Of a stretch of 64,000 nucleotides of DNA, positions 33,165-44,050 are shown in pieces. Origin of the DNA: Akebia trifoliata (Eukaryota > Streptophyta > Magnoliopsida > Ranunculales > Lardizabalaceae); NCBI GenBank assembly GCA_017979445.1, contig CM030704.1, positions 12,693,658-12,757,657 on the forward strand, read 5' to 3'. Positions within the stretch are counted from its first letter, which is position 1. Each line of letters starts with the position of its first letter. Position numbers and translations under genes: made by a program. The notes under the pieces are model-generated. The model was not told where the DNA came from. It searched no databases and saw only the letters and a program-made list of their open reading frames with translations.

Positions 33165-34320
33165 AGTTGGATTTTTTGTTAGCACGGAGCTGGGGTTCGT
33201 TGGCACAGAGTCAGATATTGATTAGCACGAAATTGGGGTTTGTCTGCACGGAGCTGAAGGTTTATTTGTACAGAACTAGAGATTTGTTAACAAGGAGCTG
33301 GAGGTTCATCGGTACTAAGCTGAAGGTTTGTCAGCACGGAGCTAGAGGTTCATCGGCACGGAGTCAAAGGTTTGTCAGCATGAAGCTGGAGGTTTGTCGG
33401 CACGGAACCGGAGGTTCGTCAACAGGGAGCTGGAAGTTTGTCAGTACGGAGCCGGAGGTTTGTAAGCAAGTAGTTGGAAGTTTGTCAGCACGGAGCTAGA
33501 GGTTTATCAGCGTGGAGTCAGGGGTTCATCACCACGGGGCCAGAGGTTTGTCAGCATGGGGCTGGAGGGTCATCGGCACGGAGCCGGAGGTTTGTCAGCA
33601 TGGAACTGGAGGTTTGTCATCACGGAGCTGGAGGTTCATCGACACGAGTCCAAAGGTTTGTCAGTACGGGGCTTGAGGGTCATCGATACGGAGCCAAAGG
33701 TTTGTCAGCATGTAGTTGGAACTTTGTCAGCACGGAGCTAGAGGTTTATCAGCGTGGAGTTAGGGATTCATCAGCACGGGGCCAGAGGTTTGTCAGCACG
33801 GGGCTGGAGGGTCATCGGCATGGAGCCGGAGGTTTGTCAGCATGGAGCTGGAGGTTTGTCAGCACGGAGTTGGAGGTTCATCGACACGAGTCCAAAGGTT
33901 TGTCAGCACGGGGCTTGAGGGTCATCAGTACGGAGCCAAAGGTTTGTCAGCACGGAAATGGAAGGTTATCGGCACGGAGCTGGAAGGTTATTGGCACGGA
34001 GCCAAAGGTTTGTTAGCACGGAGCTGGAAGTTTGTCAGCATGGAGCTGGAGGTTCGTTAGCGCGGAGCCGAAGGTTTATCAGTACGGAGCTGAAGGTTTA
34101 TTAACGTGGAGCCAGAAATTTGTCAGCACGGAGCCGGAGGTTAATCGGCACGGAGCCGAAGGTTCATTAGCACAGAGCCAGAGGTTTGTCAGCACGGAGA
34201 TGGAGGTTTATCGGCACAGAGCCGAAAGTTCATCAGCACGGAGCCGGAGGTTTGTAAGCACGGAGCCGGAGGTTTGTAAGCACGGAGCTGGAGGTTTATC
34301 TGTACAGAGCAAGGAAACAC
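33165..34320. repeat. 22-bp minisatellite in the G3 leader
   Basis: About 50 copies of a 22-bp unit, GGTTTGTCAGCACGGAGCTG plus GA, lie upstream of G3 gag. Copies differ by a few substitutions, and higher-order blocks are visible: the segment 33540-33740 is repeated at about 33780-33960. The unit has no stop codon in any plus-strand frame. Because 22 is not a multiple of 3, a reading frame cycles through three 22-bp copies to give a 22-residue protein period. Confidence 0.9.
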
Positions 34321-34489
34321 ATTTTGTAAAAACGAATTACTATAGAAAGATTGAGTCAAAAAACCATTTTGTTAGCCCCTCAATTCAATTATCTGAAATC
34401 AAGATGGGCCAGTCTAATCTCCAAGGAAAAGGTGGCTCACAATCGTACTCTTAAATCACTTTATTTCCTTAAATAGACGTAGTCTATAC

Positions 34490-35106
34490 TAGGGGTGCAA
34501 CTTGGTTCGGGTTGGTTCGGTTTAGAGCAAAATCAGAACCGAACCGACCAAGATCGGTTCTATTATATGAGAACCATAATCGAACCGACTTGGTCTAGAA
34601 CCGAACCAACCCAAACCGACCTTAATTCGGTTTGGTTCGGTTCGGTTCGATGGGTTGTCGAGAGAGAGAGAGAGAGAGAGAGAGATCATTCGAGTTCTAC
34701 ACGAAATTGATCCCCAATTCTTTGATTGAAACCCTATAATCACTAAAGATCAGCACAACTAAAGAATGCATAAAAAATAAATAAAAAATAAAAATCAAAC
34801 TCGAACCTGTTGTAGGTCATATATCGCAGGCCGCAGGTTGCAAATCGTAGGTCCCAGTCGCAGAGAGAGAGAGAGAGAGAGGGAGGGAGATGTGCCGGTT
34901 TCAGTCGGTGGCAGCCGCAGGATGCAGGTCGCATCGTCGCAGCCGCAGGTTGCAGGTCGCACCGCCGCAGCAGGAAAAACAACGAGAGAGAGAGAGAGAG
35001 AGATGGTTGCAGCCGGTTGTAGTCGATGGCAGCGCAGGTTACAGCTGCAGTCGCAGCACAGAGAGAGACGAGAGAGACGAAGGGGGTTTGGGTTTTTTAA
35101 AAAATT

Positions 35107-35144
<38 letters not shown>

Positions 35145-35322
35145 CGGTTTCGGTTTGGTTCGGTTATTTATCAACCCTGAACCGAAAACCGAACCGAACT
35201 TATCGGTTTTGATTTTCTTTAACCCGAAACCGAACCGCATGTAATTAAAACCGAACCAACCCAATCCAAAATTCATGGATTGGTTCGGTTCTCGGTTTGA
35301 ACTGAATTAAGTTGCACCCCTA
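34490..35322. mobile_element. hAT-type non-autonomous transposon with perfect 8-bp TSD
   Basis: The terminal inverted repeats are TAGGGGTGCAACTT at both ends, and GTCTATAC is duplicated at 34482-34489 and 35323-35330. An 8-bp duplication and the TAGGGGTG end are hAT hallmarks. Subterminal zones are dense in CGGTTCGG/CCGAACCG words, on both sides. The interior carries three GA microsatellites (about 34665-34685, 34863-34890, 34984-35004) and a TA run (35113-35141). No transposase is encoded. The intact duplication suggests a relatively young insertion into the leader of G3. Confidence 0.92.
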
Positions 35323-35544
35323 GTCTATACCCCTCGTATCAACAGGGTAAGATCGTTCTTAGGCACCGACTTTGATCAAGAATTGCAATTGGTGCTTTAA
35401 TTTTTTTTTTTCAAATCTAGTTTGTTGAAAAATGATTGGATTTATTTGAATTGATCGACAAATTGTTGATCTTGATGGTTCACACATGGATTATGGACAT
35501 GGTTGAGATTGAAGGATAGATCTGGTTTGGGTTGGGTACGGGTT

Positions 35545-36435
35545 GTGGATCCGACTCGAAATGAATATGGGTCGTGAACCCATTTGAAAGTGGATATAGG
35601 TCTGGACCCAATTAGATATGGATATGAGTCGTGGATCCCGTTTGAAATGAATATGGATTATGGACCTATTTGGAAGTGGATATAGGTCGTGGACCCATTT
35701 TGAGTGGATATAGGTCGTGGAATCATTTGAAAGTGGATATAGGTCGTGGAATCATTTGAAAGTGGATATGGGTCGTAGACCCATTTGAAGCGGATATGGG
35801 TCGTAGACCCATTTGGAAGTGGATATAGGTCGTTGACCCATTTAGAAGCGGATATAAGTCGTGGACCCATTTGGAAGTGGGTATGGGTCGTGGACCCATT
35901 TGAAAGTAGGTATGAGTCGTAGACCCAGTTTGAAATGGGTATGGGTCGTGGACCCATTTGGAAATGGATATGGGTCGTGAACCCATTTGAAGTGGATATG
36001 GGTCGTGGACCTATTTGGAAGTGAGTATGGGTTGTGGACCCATTTGAAAATAGATATGGGTCGTAGACCCAGTTTGAAGTGGGTATGGGTCGTAGACCCA
36101 GTTTGAAGTGGGTATGGGTCGTGGACCCATTTGGAAATGGATATGGGTCATGAACCCATTTGAAGCGGATATGGGTCGTAAACCCATTTGGAAGTGGGTA
36201 TGGGTTGTGGACCCATTTGAAAGTGGATATGGGTCATAGACCCAGTTTGAAGTGGGTATGGGTTGTAGACCCATTTGGAAATGGATATGGGTCATGGACC
36301 CATTTGAAGCGAATATGGGTCGTAGACCCATTTGAAAATGGATATGGGTCGAGAACCCATTTGAAGCGGATATGGGTCGTAGACCCATTTGAAAGTGGAT
36401 ATGGGTCGTAGACCCACTTGAAAGTGGATGATGGC
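35545..36435. repeat. 29-bp minisatellite in the G3 leader
   Basis: About 30 copies of a unit such as GGATATGGGTCGTAGACCCA plus TTTGAAAGT. The core GGGTC...GACCC is palindromic in every unit, so each copy can form a small hairpin. Minus-strand frames are open across the array (up to 147 codons) with a 29-residue period from three copies. The array lies between the hAT element and the LTR. 35331-35544 and 36436-36890 hold low-complexity leader sequence. Confidence 0.9.
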
Positions 36436-36899
36436 AAGGTTGATAGTACACCACATTGGGTCGGGATCAATTTCGATAGGTAGAGTATAGGCGACCTCCG
36501 TTTGGATCAAATACAAAGTAGCGAGTGGTAGGCCATAAGTTTAATGATAGAAATAATGTATTTAATCATTTTTAAGCCTTAAAACTTAAAAAAAAAATAA
36601 AGTCCAAGAGAAAAGTTGTCAGGACTGATGTAAATGACAAAATGAGCAATTTTTTTTTAGGGCCTGTTTTTAATGGACGGACCGAATAGCTTTTGTACTG
36701 GTTCGCTCTTTAAAGATGGATCAGAACCTTAATTTTCGCAAATTTTTTTTTTTTTGAGATTTTGAGGCACATAGTCTCTGTTTTTTGGCTTGGGGTATAA
36801 TTTTTTTTTTATGATGTAAAGCATAAAAAAAATATAGATTTCCCCATTTACCTAGGGGGATATGTAAGGAGACAAAGGAGAATAAAAACAAAAAAACCT

Positions 36900-38557
36900 A
36901 AAATCTATACAACGTTGCCTTCGAGGGCTAAAAAAAAAGAAGATTACATGATACCCAAGGGTTGATACATTTTGACATTTGTGTCCTATAGCTCTAATCG
37001 TATTTCGATAGCAAAGACTTTGTTCCCTCAGATCCGACAAAAAATTACTCCTTGTACCGTACTTCTTACTTCGTTCTGTCTCCGGATTTGATTTCCGATC
37101 TCCGAGGCAAGGTATCTCTTCTTTCTTGGATCTGAATTCTTCGAGTTTGTTAATGGATTTTGGGGTATTTTTGAAGGGCTTTTAGGTGTTCTTTAGGCTA
37201 AAATCGAAGGAGGGATGTTAGGTAAGGAGTTGGGACTCTAAAACTAGGGTTTATGGGAGGCTAGGGGGGTTTTTAGACGTACTTCTCTTAGGGTTTATGA
37301 TTTGATACGAAAATAGGGTGTGAGGACCTCTATTTATAGATTTTTTTAAAGGTTGATTTAGATAGAATTAGTGTTTAATTAGAGTTCTTTTAGTTAGAGT
37401 TGTGTTTTAGTTAGAATTGTTTTAGGTAGAATTGTGTTTTAATTAGAATTGTTTTAGGTGGAGTTGTGTTTTAGTTAGAACTCTCTTAGATTGAGTTATT
37501 ATTTAATTAGAACTCTATTATGACTTTTGGTCTTATTTGATTGACTTTTAATATTTTAACTTTAGTCTTAATTGAATGACTTTTAATATCTTGACTTCAG
37601 TCTTGCTTAATTGACTTTAATTTTGACTTTAGTCTTGCTTGATTGACTTTAATACCTTGACTTCAGTCTTGCTTGATTGGCTTTAAATTTTTGGAGAACC
37701 CCCCTCTATTATATCTTTAATTCTTTGGACCCCCAAATGGAGGGGTCCTTAAAGAAATATCTCACGAACCCTCAACAATTTTACTTAAAAGCCCGATTGA
37801 TCGATTTTTTTAATTCAAAATTTTAAATTAATTTCATCAATGTTTTACTTTAATTATTTAATGTTTTATTTATTAATTTCGAAATTTTTAATTATGAAAA
37901 TTGTGAAATTACCGTTTTACCCCCAGAGAGGACTTTTCACGTTTTAAGTCATTTTTTTATGTTTCAGGATGTGTTAGAATCGATTTTTCGTAAGGAATTC
38001 AATGGAAATATTAGCTTGTATCATTTATGAATTTTTTTTGTGAAATGATCATGAACTTTATGAGGGGCATTTTCGTAATTTTGTTAAATTCTGTGAAAAT
38101 TGGCGAAATGATTTATTTGGTTTCGATTTGTTATTTTATGTGTTTGAGAGAGTTTTCCTAAGCGTAATGTAGGCTCTAGCGTAGTTTTGATGTTAGAGGT
38201 ATTTTGATAATTTGGTCATTTTTAGTGATTTTTATCGTAAAGTTTCTTTTTGTCTAAAAAATGATGATTTCTAAGCTTCCGGGGTTATATTTTCCTGGTA
38301 ATTTGGTCATTTTTAGTGATTTTTATCGTAAAGTTTCTTTTTGTTTAAAAAATGATGATTTCTAAGCTTCTGGGGTTATATTTTCCTAGCGTAGCGTGGT
38401 TTTCTACAGTTTTGTCAGTTCAAGATACCTCATCCAGATTTCTGAAACATTTCTGGTAACAAAATAAAGCAATGGAAATAACATCCATCACTGGGAACTG
38501 TTACAATCGGGTTGAGGAGTTGATTAATCAGGCAAGTGTAAAAATGAGGTGTTTACA
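36900..38557 (-). repeat. Long Tat/Ogre-type LTR (LTR-B)
   Basis: The minus-strand LTR starts TGTAAACACCTCATTTTTAC at 38557. It is homologous over its length to the plus-strand LTR at 61661-63252. Shared features are a TATA box (minus, 37338-37331), the GTCCTCAC after it, the GGGAACAAA...GATCTGAGG downstream block, and a run of TTGACTTTAGTCTTGCTTGA repeats (37520-37680). A 91-bp direct duplication sits at 38209-38390. The 3' edge is not resolved: no primer-binding site was found between 36436 and 37030, where homology to the other copy fades. It is probably the 5' LTR of G3. Confidence 0.75.
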
Positions 38558-39006
38558 GCGGCTATAGGTGGTTTGAGGTTATTCAATCTTTAAACCTCCA
38601 TGCACATTGGAATGTACACTTCTTAGGTTGGTGATTGAGGTGGATGTTCTCCTCCCCGCCTCCCCAAATGAACGATCTAGGGGGTTTGAGAGTACCGGCA
38701 TCCGGGGTTAGATTTTAAAATAAGAGAAGGTGGTTTGTGCAATGAGCTATGAATCGAATGTGCACAAGTGCATTACAAATGTGTATCAACCCTTACAACT
38801 TTGAATCACACCAAAATAAGAAAATAAATATTACGTGCATTCTCACAAAGAAGAGAAAATCATAAACACAACAAAATGAATCAACCAAAAAAAATATGTT
38901 AGTACCAAAAATAAAACTAAGAAAGAAAGTTGAATATATTTTTTTTTGGAAGAAAAAAGAAAGGACAAGAAAATGGCCAAGTCAAATTGGTTTAGACCCA
39001 CTACTA
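38558..39006 (-). other. Leader of element G4, interrupted by LTR-B
   Basis: This sequence lies just inside the primer-binding site of G4 (39007-39024) on the minus strand. It is AT-rich and non-coding, and ends abruptly where LTR-B begins at 38557. The rest of G4 would lie left of the inserted element, and none of it could be identified. Confidence 0.55.
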
Positions 39007-39024
39007 TCCCCAGTGGAGTCGCCA
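39007..39024 (-). other. Primer-binding site of G4
   Basis: The minus strand reads TGGCGACTCCACTGGGGA, three bases after the LTR end (TGTCTACA at 39035-39028). This is the primer-binding site typical of Ogre/Tat elements, attributed to tRNA-Arg. The same site with two changes (TGGCGACTCCAATGGAGA) occurs at 63254-63271 for the plus-strand element. Confidence 0.8.
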
Positions 39025-39027
39025 AGT

Positions 39028-40900
39028 TGTAGACATGAAATGTTCGCCATGAACCTCAATGCTACAGTGTTTGGAGTCGCCACCATTCTTTTTGGAAATG
39101 GGTGTGAATGGGCATCCGAATCAAATTTTTTAAAAATCATTTTTCCCATGGTATTGTAGTGACTCTCATGTGTTGGAAAGGGCAAGGTCTACCTAAGATC
39201 TAGGTAAGGAGGTCCGGTTAGAGGATGAGGAAGGTGTTAGGCACCCCATTCTCTCCATCAAAGGTGGTTACCTTGCTTCGCTAATTTTATTTTGTAAAAA
39301 TTTAAGATAATAGATAAATAAATGTATGAGAATGTATACTAAGAGTGGTGTGTGCCTTAGAGTGAAATGTCCCCTTTTTTTAAAGGATTTTTGCTATTAA
39401 AGTGACATTAAGGGCATTCTATGGAAGAGAATGATCCATGTAATCACATTAAATTTATGAATATGAATGTAGGTTTGAGCTTTTAGAGGGACTCCATGAT
39501 GGAGTTCCCTTGAGGCTACAACCTTGATGCATGTATGCGTGACTAGAAACTTAGTGTTTCACCCCATCAAGAAGGTGACACATTTCTTCATCATTGCCAT
39601 GCATAGGTGAGTGTGTGCATTGTGTGCAATATGATACATGAGATTGAGGTGAAAAGGACTTCGCCCCCCATCCTTTCGATCGAACCTTAGTCCAATCTAC
39701 CGGGGATGGGAGAGGGTATGCATTACATCATAAGGGATTTCTAAAAAGAAAATAAAGTAGAGGGTTAGAAGAAGAAGATGCAAGCTTTAAAATAAATAAA
39801 CTACATCTTGACCCCACTTTGTCCCTTGATGAACTTGAACCTTGAAAAGTAGGCTTGGGAGTTGAGTGAGAGGGTTGAGAGTTGAGTTGAAGTTAAGAAG
39901 ATGAGAGAATGAATAGAGATTTTGGTAGAGTTTTAGGTTGAGAGATGGGGGCTTGAGAGCATGAGTTGATAATAGAAAATGAGGGTATTTATAGAGTTTT
40001 TGGAGAAATTTTGGGGATAAAGTGGTCCAACTATAAAAATAAAAAAATAGACATGGGGTTTAGGTTATTTCTTTTTGGATTTTTCATTTGTATGAGGGTA
40101 AAGATGACATTTGTGAAGAAACCCTAAAAACATTCTTTGATCTTTGATTTTTTGGTAAATAGAGGTGATAGAACAAAAGTACTTTTGGGAGGGTGAATAA
40201 GGGAGTGACATGTGTAAAGGTGGAGTGGTAGGTAAAAAGTAGACCTTGGTTCATTTGTAAATAACTTATAAAGCAAGGGTGAAAGTGTATTTTTGAAATA
40301 GACGAATGGAAGAACAAAAGTACTTTTGGGAGGGTGAATGGGAGAATAGCATGTGTAAAGGTGAAGTGGTAGGTGAAAAGTAGACCTTGGTTCATTTGTA
40401 AATAACTCATAAAGTAAGGGTGGAAGTATATTTTTGAAATGGACCAATGGGAGAATTTTATGTATGTACTTGAAGATTCCCACCTTTTGAGGGCATAATG
40501 GGAAGTTCTCTCACCTTTATAGATTATTACTAAAGATTAAAATATCTTTTTGGTTTGACTAACCTTTTTGGGAAGGGCATTCTTGAATTTTCACAAAAAA
40601 GGAGTTGATTCTCTAATTAGGTGATGCATTGGGTATTGGGGGCTTATGGGAGATCAACATGTGTCATCTTTTGAAAGGGTGTGAGAGAATGGGCTTGGTG
40701 TTGGTTTAGGATATGGACTTGGGTTTGGGCTTAGAATGGACTTGGGCTTGGGCTTAAAATGGACTTGATTTTGGGTTTAGGATATGGACATGGGTTTGGG
40801 CTTAGAATGGACTTGGTTTTGGGTTTAGGATATGGACTTGAGTTTGGATTGGATCATGGAAGTGAGTGAAATTGACTTGGATTAGGGACAAGGTATGGGC
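39028..40900 (-). repeat. LTR of element G4 (LTR-A)
   Basis: The minus-strand LTR ends at 39028 next to the primer-binding site. It has a TATA box at 39993-39986 (CTCTATAAATACCC). A 141-bp direct duplication (40170-40310 and 40311-40450) keeps the minus-strand frame open, giving a 47-residue protein period that I judge incidental. Imperfect repeats of GGACTTGGGTTTGGGCTTAG lie at 40690-40860. The start (right edge) is uncertain, about 40.86-40.96 kb. Confidence 0.65.
40170..40450. repeat. 141-bp tandem duplication in LTR-A
   Basis: AGAACAAAAGTACTTTTGGG begins both units (40170 and 40311), with about 90% identity between them by eye. It lies upstream of the TATA box in the LTR, the position where enhancer-like duplications are common in U3. 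Confidence 0.85.
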
Positions 40901-41168
40901 ATGCAATAATATGAGATGCAAAAAGTATGCATGAATAATGATGCCATGTGGCAATACGGGCCCGTTGAGAGGCTTAAGTCTAATTCGGAATCAATTCGAG
41001 GAAATTTGGATTTTCCTAACTGGTTCGTGCAAATTGGGGTGTCTGGCACTTCCCTATTTTCTAGGTTCGGGATGCATAGCATTCGGTTCTTTGTACTCAA
41101 TGATGGCAGAAACAACCCAAGATGACCTTGGTCGTAAGATATGTTATGTATCTCGAGGACATTTCCCC

Positions 41169-41176
41169 TATAAAAT
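41169..41176 (+). promoter_or_regulatory. TATA box of the antisense gene in G5
   Basis: TATAAAAT in the context CCCCTATAAAATACC lies 220 bp upstream of the plus-strand ATG region at 41389. A pyrimidine-rich leader follows, matching the layout at 12597-12760 in G1. Confidence 0.55.
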
Positions 41177-41388
41177 ACCTTTTCTTTCTTCTTCATTTTC
41201 ACTTTTCTCCATCTGTTCTGTCAAAGTGTTGTCGATTTTTGTTCAAGCTTATCTCCATTCAATCTTTCCGACCAAAATTCCATTCATTTTTCCTCTCTCC
41301 CCTTACTCAAGGTATCTTCTCTGCCATCTCTTTTCTTCTTCTCTATTTTATCATTTTTTCATACTTCCTTTGTTAAAAAACCCTAAAA

Positions 41389-43217
41389 TGCCATGAGAAA
41401 GAAACCTATGTTCCTACGAAGCCTTACATGGAAGAATTTCGAGCTACTACTCTATTCTAGAGTTCATAGCTACGGAATGGTGTGACTCCCCTGCTCTTGA
41501 TGAGACTTGGGAGAGAGACACGACTGTTACCCTCTAGGGTCAATTTAAGGCTGGCCTCAGGGTTCTCCTATCCTCTTTGACCCAAGAAGTCTTGAATTTC
41601 TACCATAAGGCTCTTGGGAATATGACGGGGAACTTTTATCGTTTCATCTTCATGATCGAGTTGATGAAGTTTCGTCTTCATGAGGGTCAAAAGATCAGTC
41701 TTGTCGAAATTTGGGCCTAATACAAGCTCTTTTATGCCCTAAGTAGCCCTTGTTCTTCTACCTATTGAAGAGTTAAGGTCAGAAGGTGCTACTACAACTC
41801 TCTGAGATCGATAAGGAGTGGTTTCTCTACCTGGCTAGACTTATCAATTCTTGGGAGTACATCGTGGGTAGTTTGCACCTGCCCTAAAAAATCATTATTT
41901 CAATTGGACGGGTAGGAAATATATCTATTTTTTATTTCTTTATTTGTACTTTCTTCTTCTATTTACTTGACTAATCTGTTCGTCTTTCTTTGGCTTTTGT
42001 AGGTGTGAAGGATAAGAATCCACCTCCCATTCTTGTCCTTAAGTCCATTCTCAAGGACAAGAAATTTAAAAAGAAGCTCACTTCCTTCTCCCCTCACCAC
42101 TCTTCTTCGTCCAGGAGATGGCTCTTCCTATCTTTCCCAAACAACCATTCTTTCTTTTACCAATTCTTTTTCATTCAACCTTAGACTTTCTAATTTCGAG
42201 TGAGGATGAAATGTCTTCCCAGCTTATAATCTGAAAAGCCTCTGTACGTAAGCGACCGCTTATGGAGACAACCCATACTCCCCTATCCATCTTGCCTCTT
42301 ACTGATCCTTCTTCTCATATTCCCCCATCCTGAACGAGCTCCCAATTGGGGAATAGTGACCTAGCGACCAGGTCACTCGAGCTAGCTCTGATCAACAAAG
42401 CAAATGACTGAAGAAGGCATTTTTTTTCAATGGATCAAGACGTTCCCTTGATCCCTGTCGAGAGAGCTTGTAAAACTGATGAATCTCTTCTCCAGGAGGT
42501 CCCTCCCAAGGAAAATATCCTTATAATGAGGATCCCCCTAGGGGTTTTGGCATTAACCGACCCCAAAGTTGCCTAGGGGTTGATAGAGGGGAGCCTCCTC
42601 CCCGTTGACAAGAAGGCAACCATCGACCTTCTTGAGAATGACCTAGTGTCCTTCATTGATGAGTTTTGCAGCCACTTGGCCAAGGTATTATTTTGTTTAT
42701 CCCTTTTCCTTTCTTAGAATTTTAAATTTTACTTTTATTGTTTTCTAACTTGATGATGTTGTCTTAGGCTTTGCACAGGTTGTTTGCTATGGCCAAGGGG
42801 AGGTCAGATATATTCTGGAGTACCCATTCTTCTCTTTCCTCTTTGGAGGTGAAATTCAAAGAGATTTTTGACCTCATAGGTCAAGTAGGGGGATTTCAAG
42901 AGAAGCTCACGACCCTGCAAGACCAGTTGTCTCAGAACTCATTGGCTTTCAAAGGTCGATCGAACCAATTAAAGAAAGAGCTAGAGGAAAAAAGAAAGTT
43001 GAAGAACAAGACTCTTAAGGAGCAGAAAGCTGACCTTCAATGTCAACTAGATGAGAACGTAAAAGGGTGGGAAGAAGCCCTAGAAGAAGAGTGGAAGCTC
43101 ATAGCCCGGCTCAAGGCCACCATTCTCAAGCTCCATAAGGCTTCTCCATGGGTTGTACCCTCGATCAGTTTTGATCCTTTTCCTTCAACCCGATGGAGGT
43201 TTAGGATTTTCTTATAA
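41389..43217 (+). pseudogene. Antisense gene (aORF) of G5 with introns
   Basis: Plus strand. The readable order is FIATEWCDSPALDETWERDT, then GQFKAGLRVLLSSLTQEVLN, FYHKALGNMTGNFYRFIFMI and MKFRLHEGQKISLVEIW. This is the same family as the G1 antisense gene (PF04195-like). An intron-like stretch ends TTTTGTAG at 42000, and a Lys/Ser-rich exon follows. A clear intron lies at 42686-42768 (AAG|GTATTATT to GTCTTAG|GC), joining DLVSFIDEFCSHLAK to the next exon in frame. The final exon (42769-43217) encodes a heptad-rich coiled coil (GFQEKLTTLQDQL, QLKKELEEKRKL). Stops in the first exons make this copy a pseudogene. Confidence 0.6.
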
Positions 43218-43299
43218 AATTTTCTTTTTTTAATGTAACTTTTTTCATATCAATGAATGTCTTTTTTTCCATCTTCTCTTATGTCATTTTATTTGACTT

Positions 43300-44050
43300 T
43301 ATAAAATTCGGTTAACCGACCTTTTAATTCTAATTCAACTTTTTTCATAAAGTAAAAGTCGATTTATATAGAACTGACCTTTTGTACCTTAGATAATTTT
43401 TACATCACTCTCTTCACAGAGTGAAGCTTGGTTAACATAGAACTGACCTTTTTACCTTAGTTAATTTTCACTTTACTCACCTTATAAGCACACGTCACAT
43501 AGAACCGACCTTTTTACCTTATGAAATTTTTTACTTCACTCTCCTCACAAAGTGAAGCTCAATAAATATATAACCGACATTTTTTTTTTAGTTAATTTTC
43601 ATTTCACTTACCTCACAGAGTGAAGCTCAGTTCACATAGAACTGAACTTTTTACCTTATGAAAATTTTTTACTTTATTCTCCTCACTGAGTAAAACTTGG
43701 TTCATATAGAACCGACCTTTTTATCGTAGTTAATTTTCACATAGAATCAAACTTTTTACCTTACGAAATTTTTACTTCACTTTTCTCACAAAGTGAAGCT
43801 CAATTCACATAGAACTGACTCTTTTTTACCTTAGTTAATTTTCACTTCACTCATCTCACAGAGTGAAGCTTGGTTCAGATAGAACATACCTTTTCACCTT
43901 AAGAAATTTTTACTTTACTCTCCTTACAGAGTGAAGCTCGATTCATATAGAACCGAACTTTTTACCTTAGTTAATTGTTATTTCACTCTCCTCACAGAGT
44001 GAAGCTCGCTTCATAGAGAACTGACCTTTTTACCTTAGATAATTTTTATG
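43300..44050. repeat. 67-bp minisatellite in the 3' region of G5
   Basis: About 11 copies of a unit of roughly 67 bp read AGAACTGACCTTTTTACCTTAG, then TTAATTTTCACTTCACTC, then CTCACAGAGTGAAGCTC and GGTTCACAT. Two variants (TTAGTTAATTTTC and TTATGAAATTTTTAC) tend to alternate, giving a higher-order dimer near 135 bp. The inner CACTTCACTC...GAGTGAAG is an inverted repeat in each unit. Confidence 0.85.

Noticed and set aside
33474..34016. 180-codon open frame on the plus strand
   Set aside because: It is a direct product of the 22-bp minisatellite, with no start context, no domain and a strict repeat period. Listed as a repeat instead of a gene.
33165..36435. CRISPR-like regular repeats
   Set aside because: Units are contiguous with no unique spacers, there are no cas genes, and the context is plant retrotransposon leader.
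36011..36454. 147-codon minus-strand frame rich in GSTTHIHFQM-type repeats
   Set aside because: Product of the 29-bp minisatellite; the same DNA is also open on other frames.
36436..37030. Primer-binding site for LTR-B
   Set aside because: No TGGCGACTCC-like or initiator-Met-like sequence was found on the minus strand, so the LTR-B 3' edge was left open.
38558..38562. GCGGC as a target duplication making LTR-B a solo LTR
   Set aside because: No matching GCGGC was found on the other side between 36400 and 37030.
40938..41396. 152-codon plus-strand frame
   Set aside because: It runs through the end of LTR-A and the leader of the antisense gene; residue composition (Phe/Ser/Leu-rich) reflects a pyrimidine-rich leader rather than a protein.
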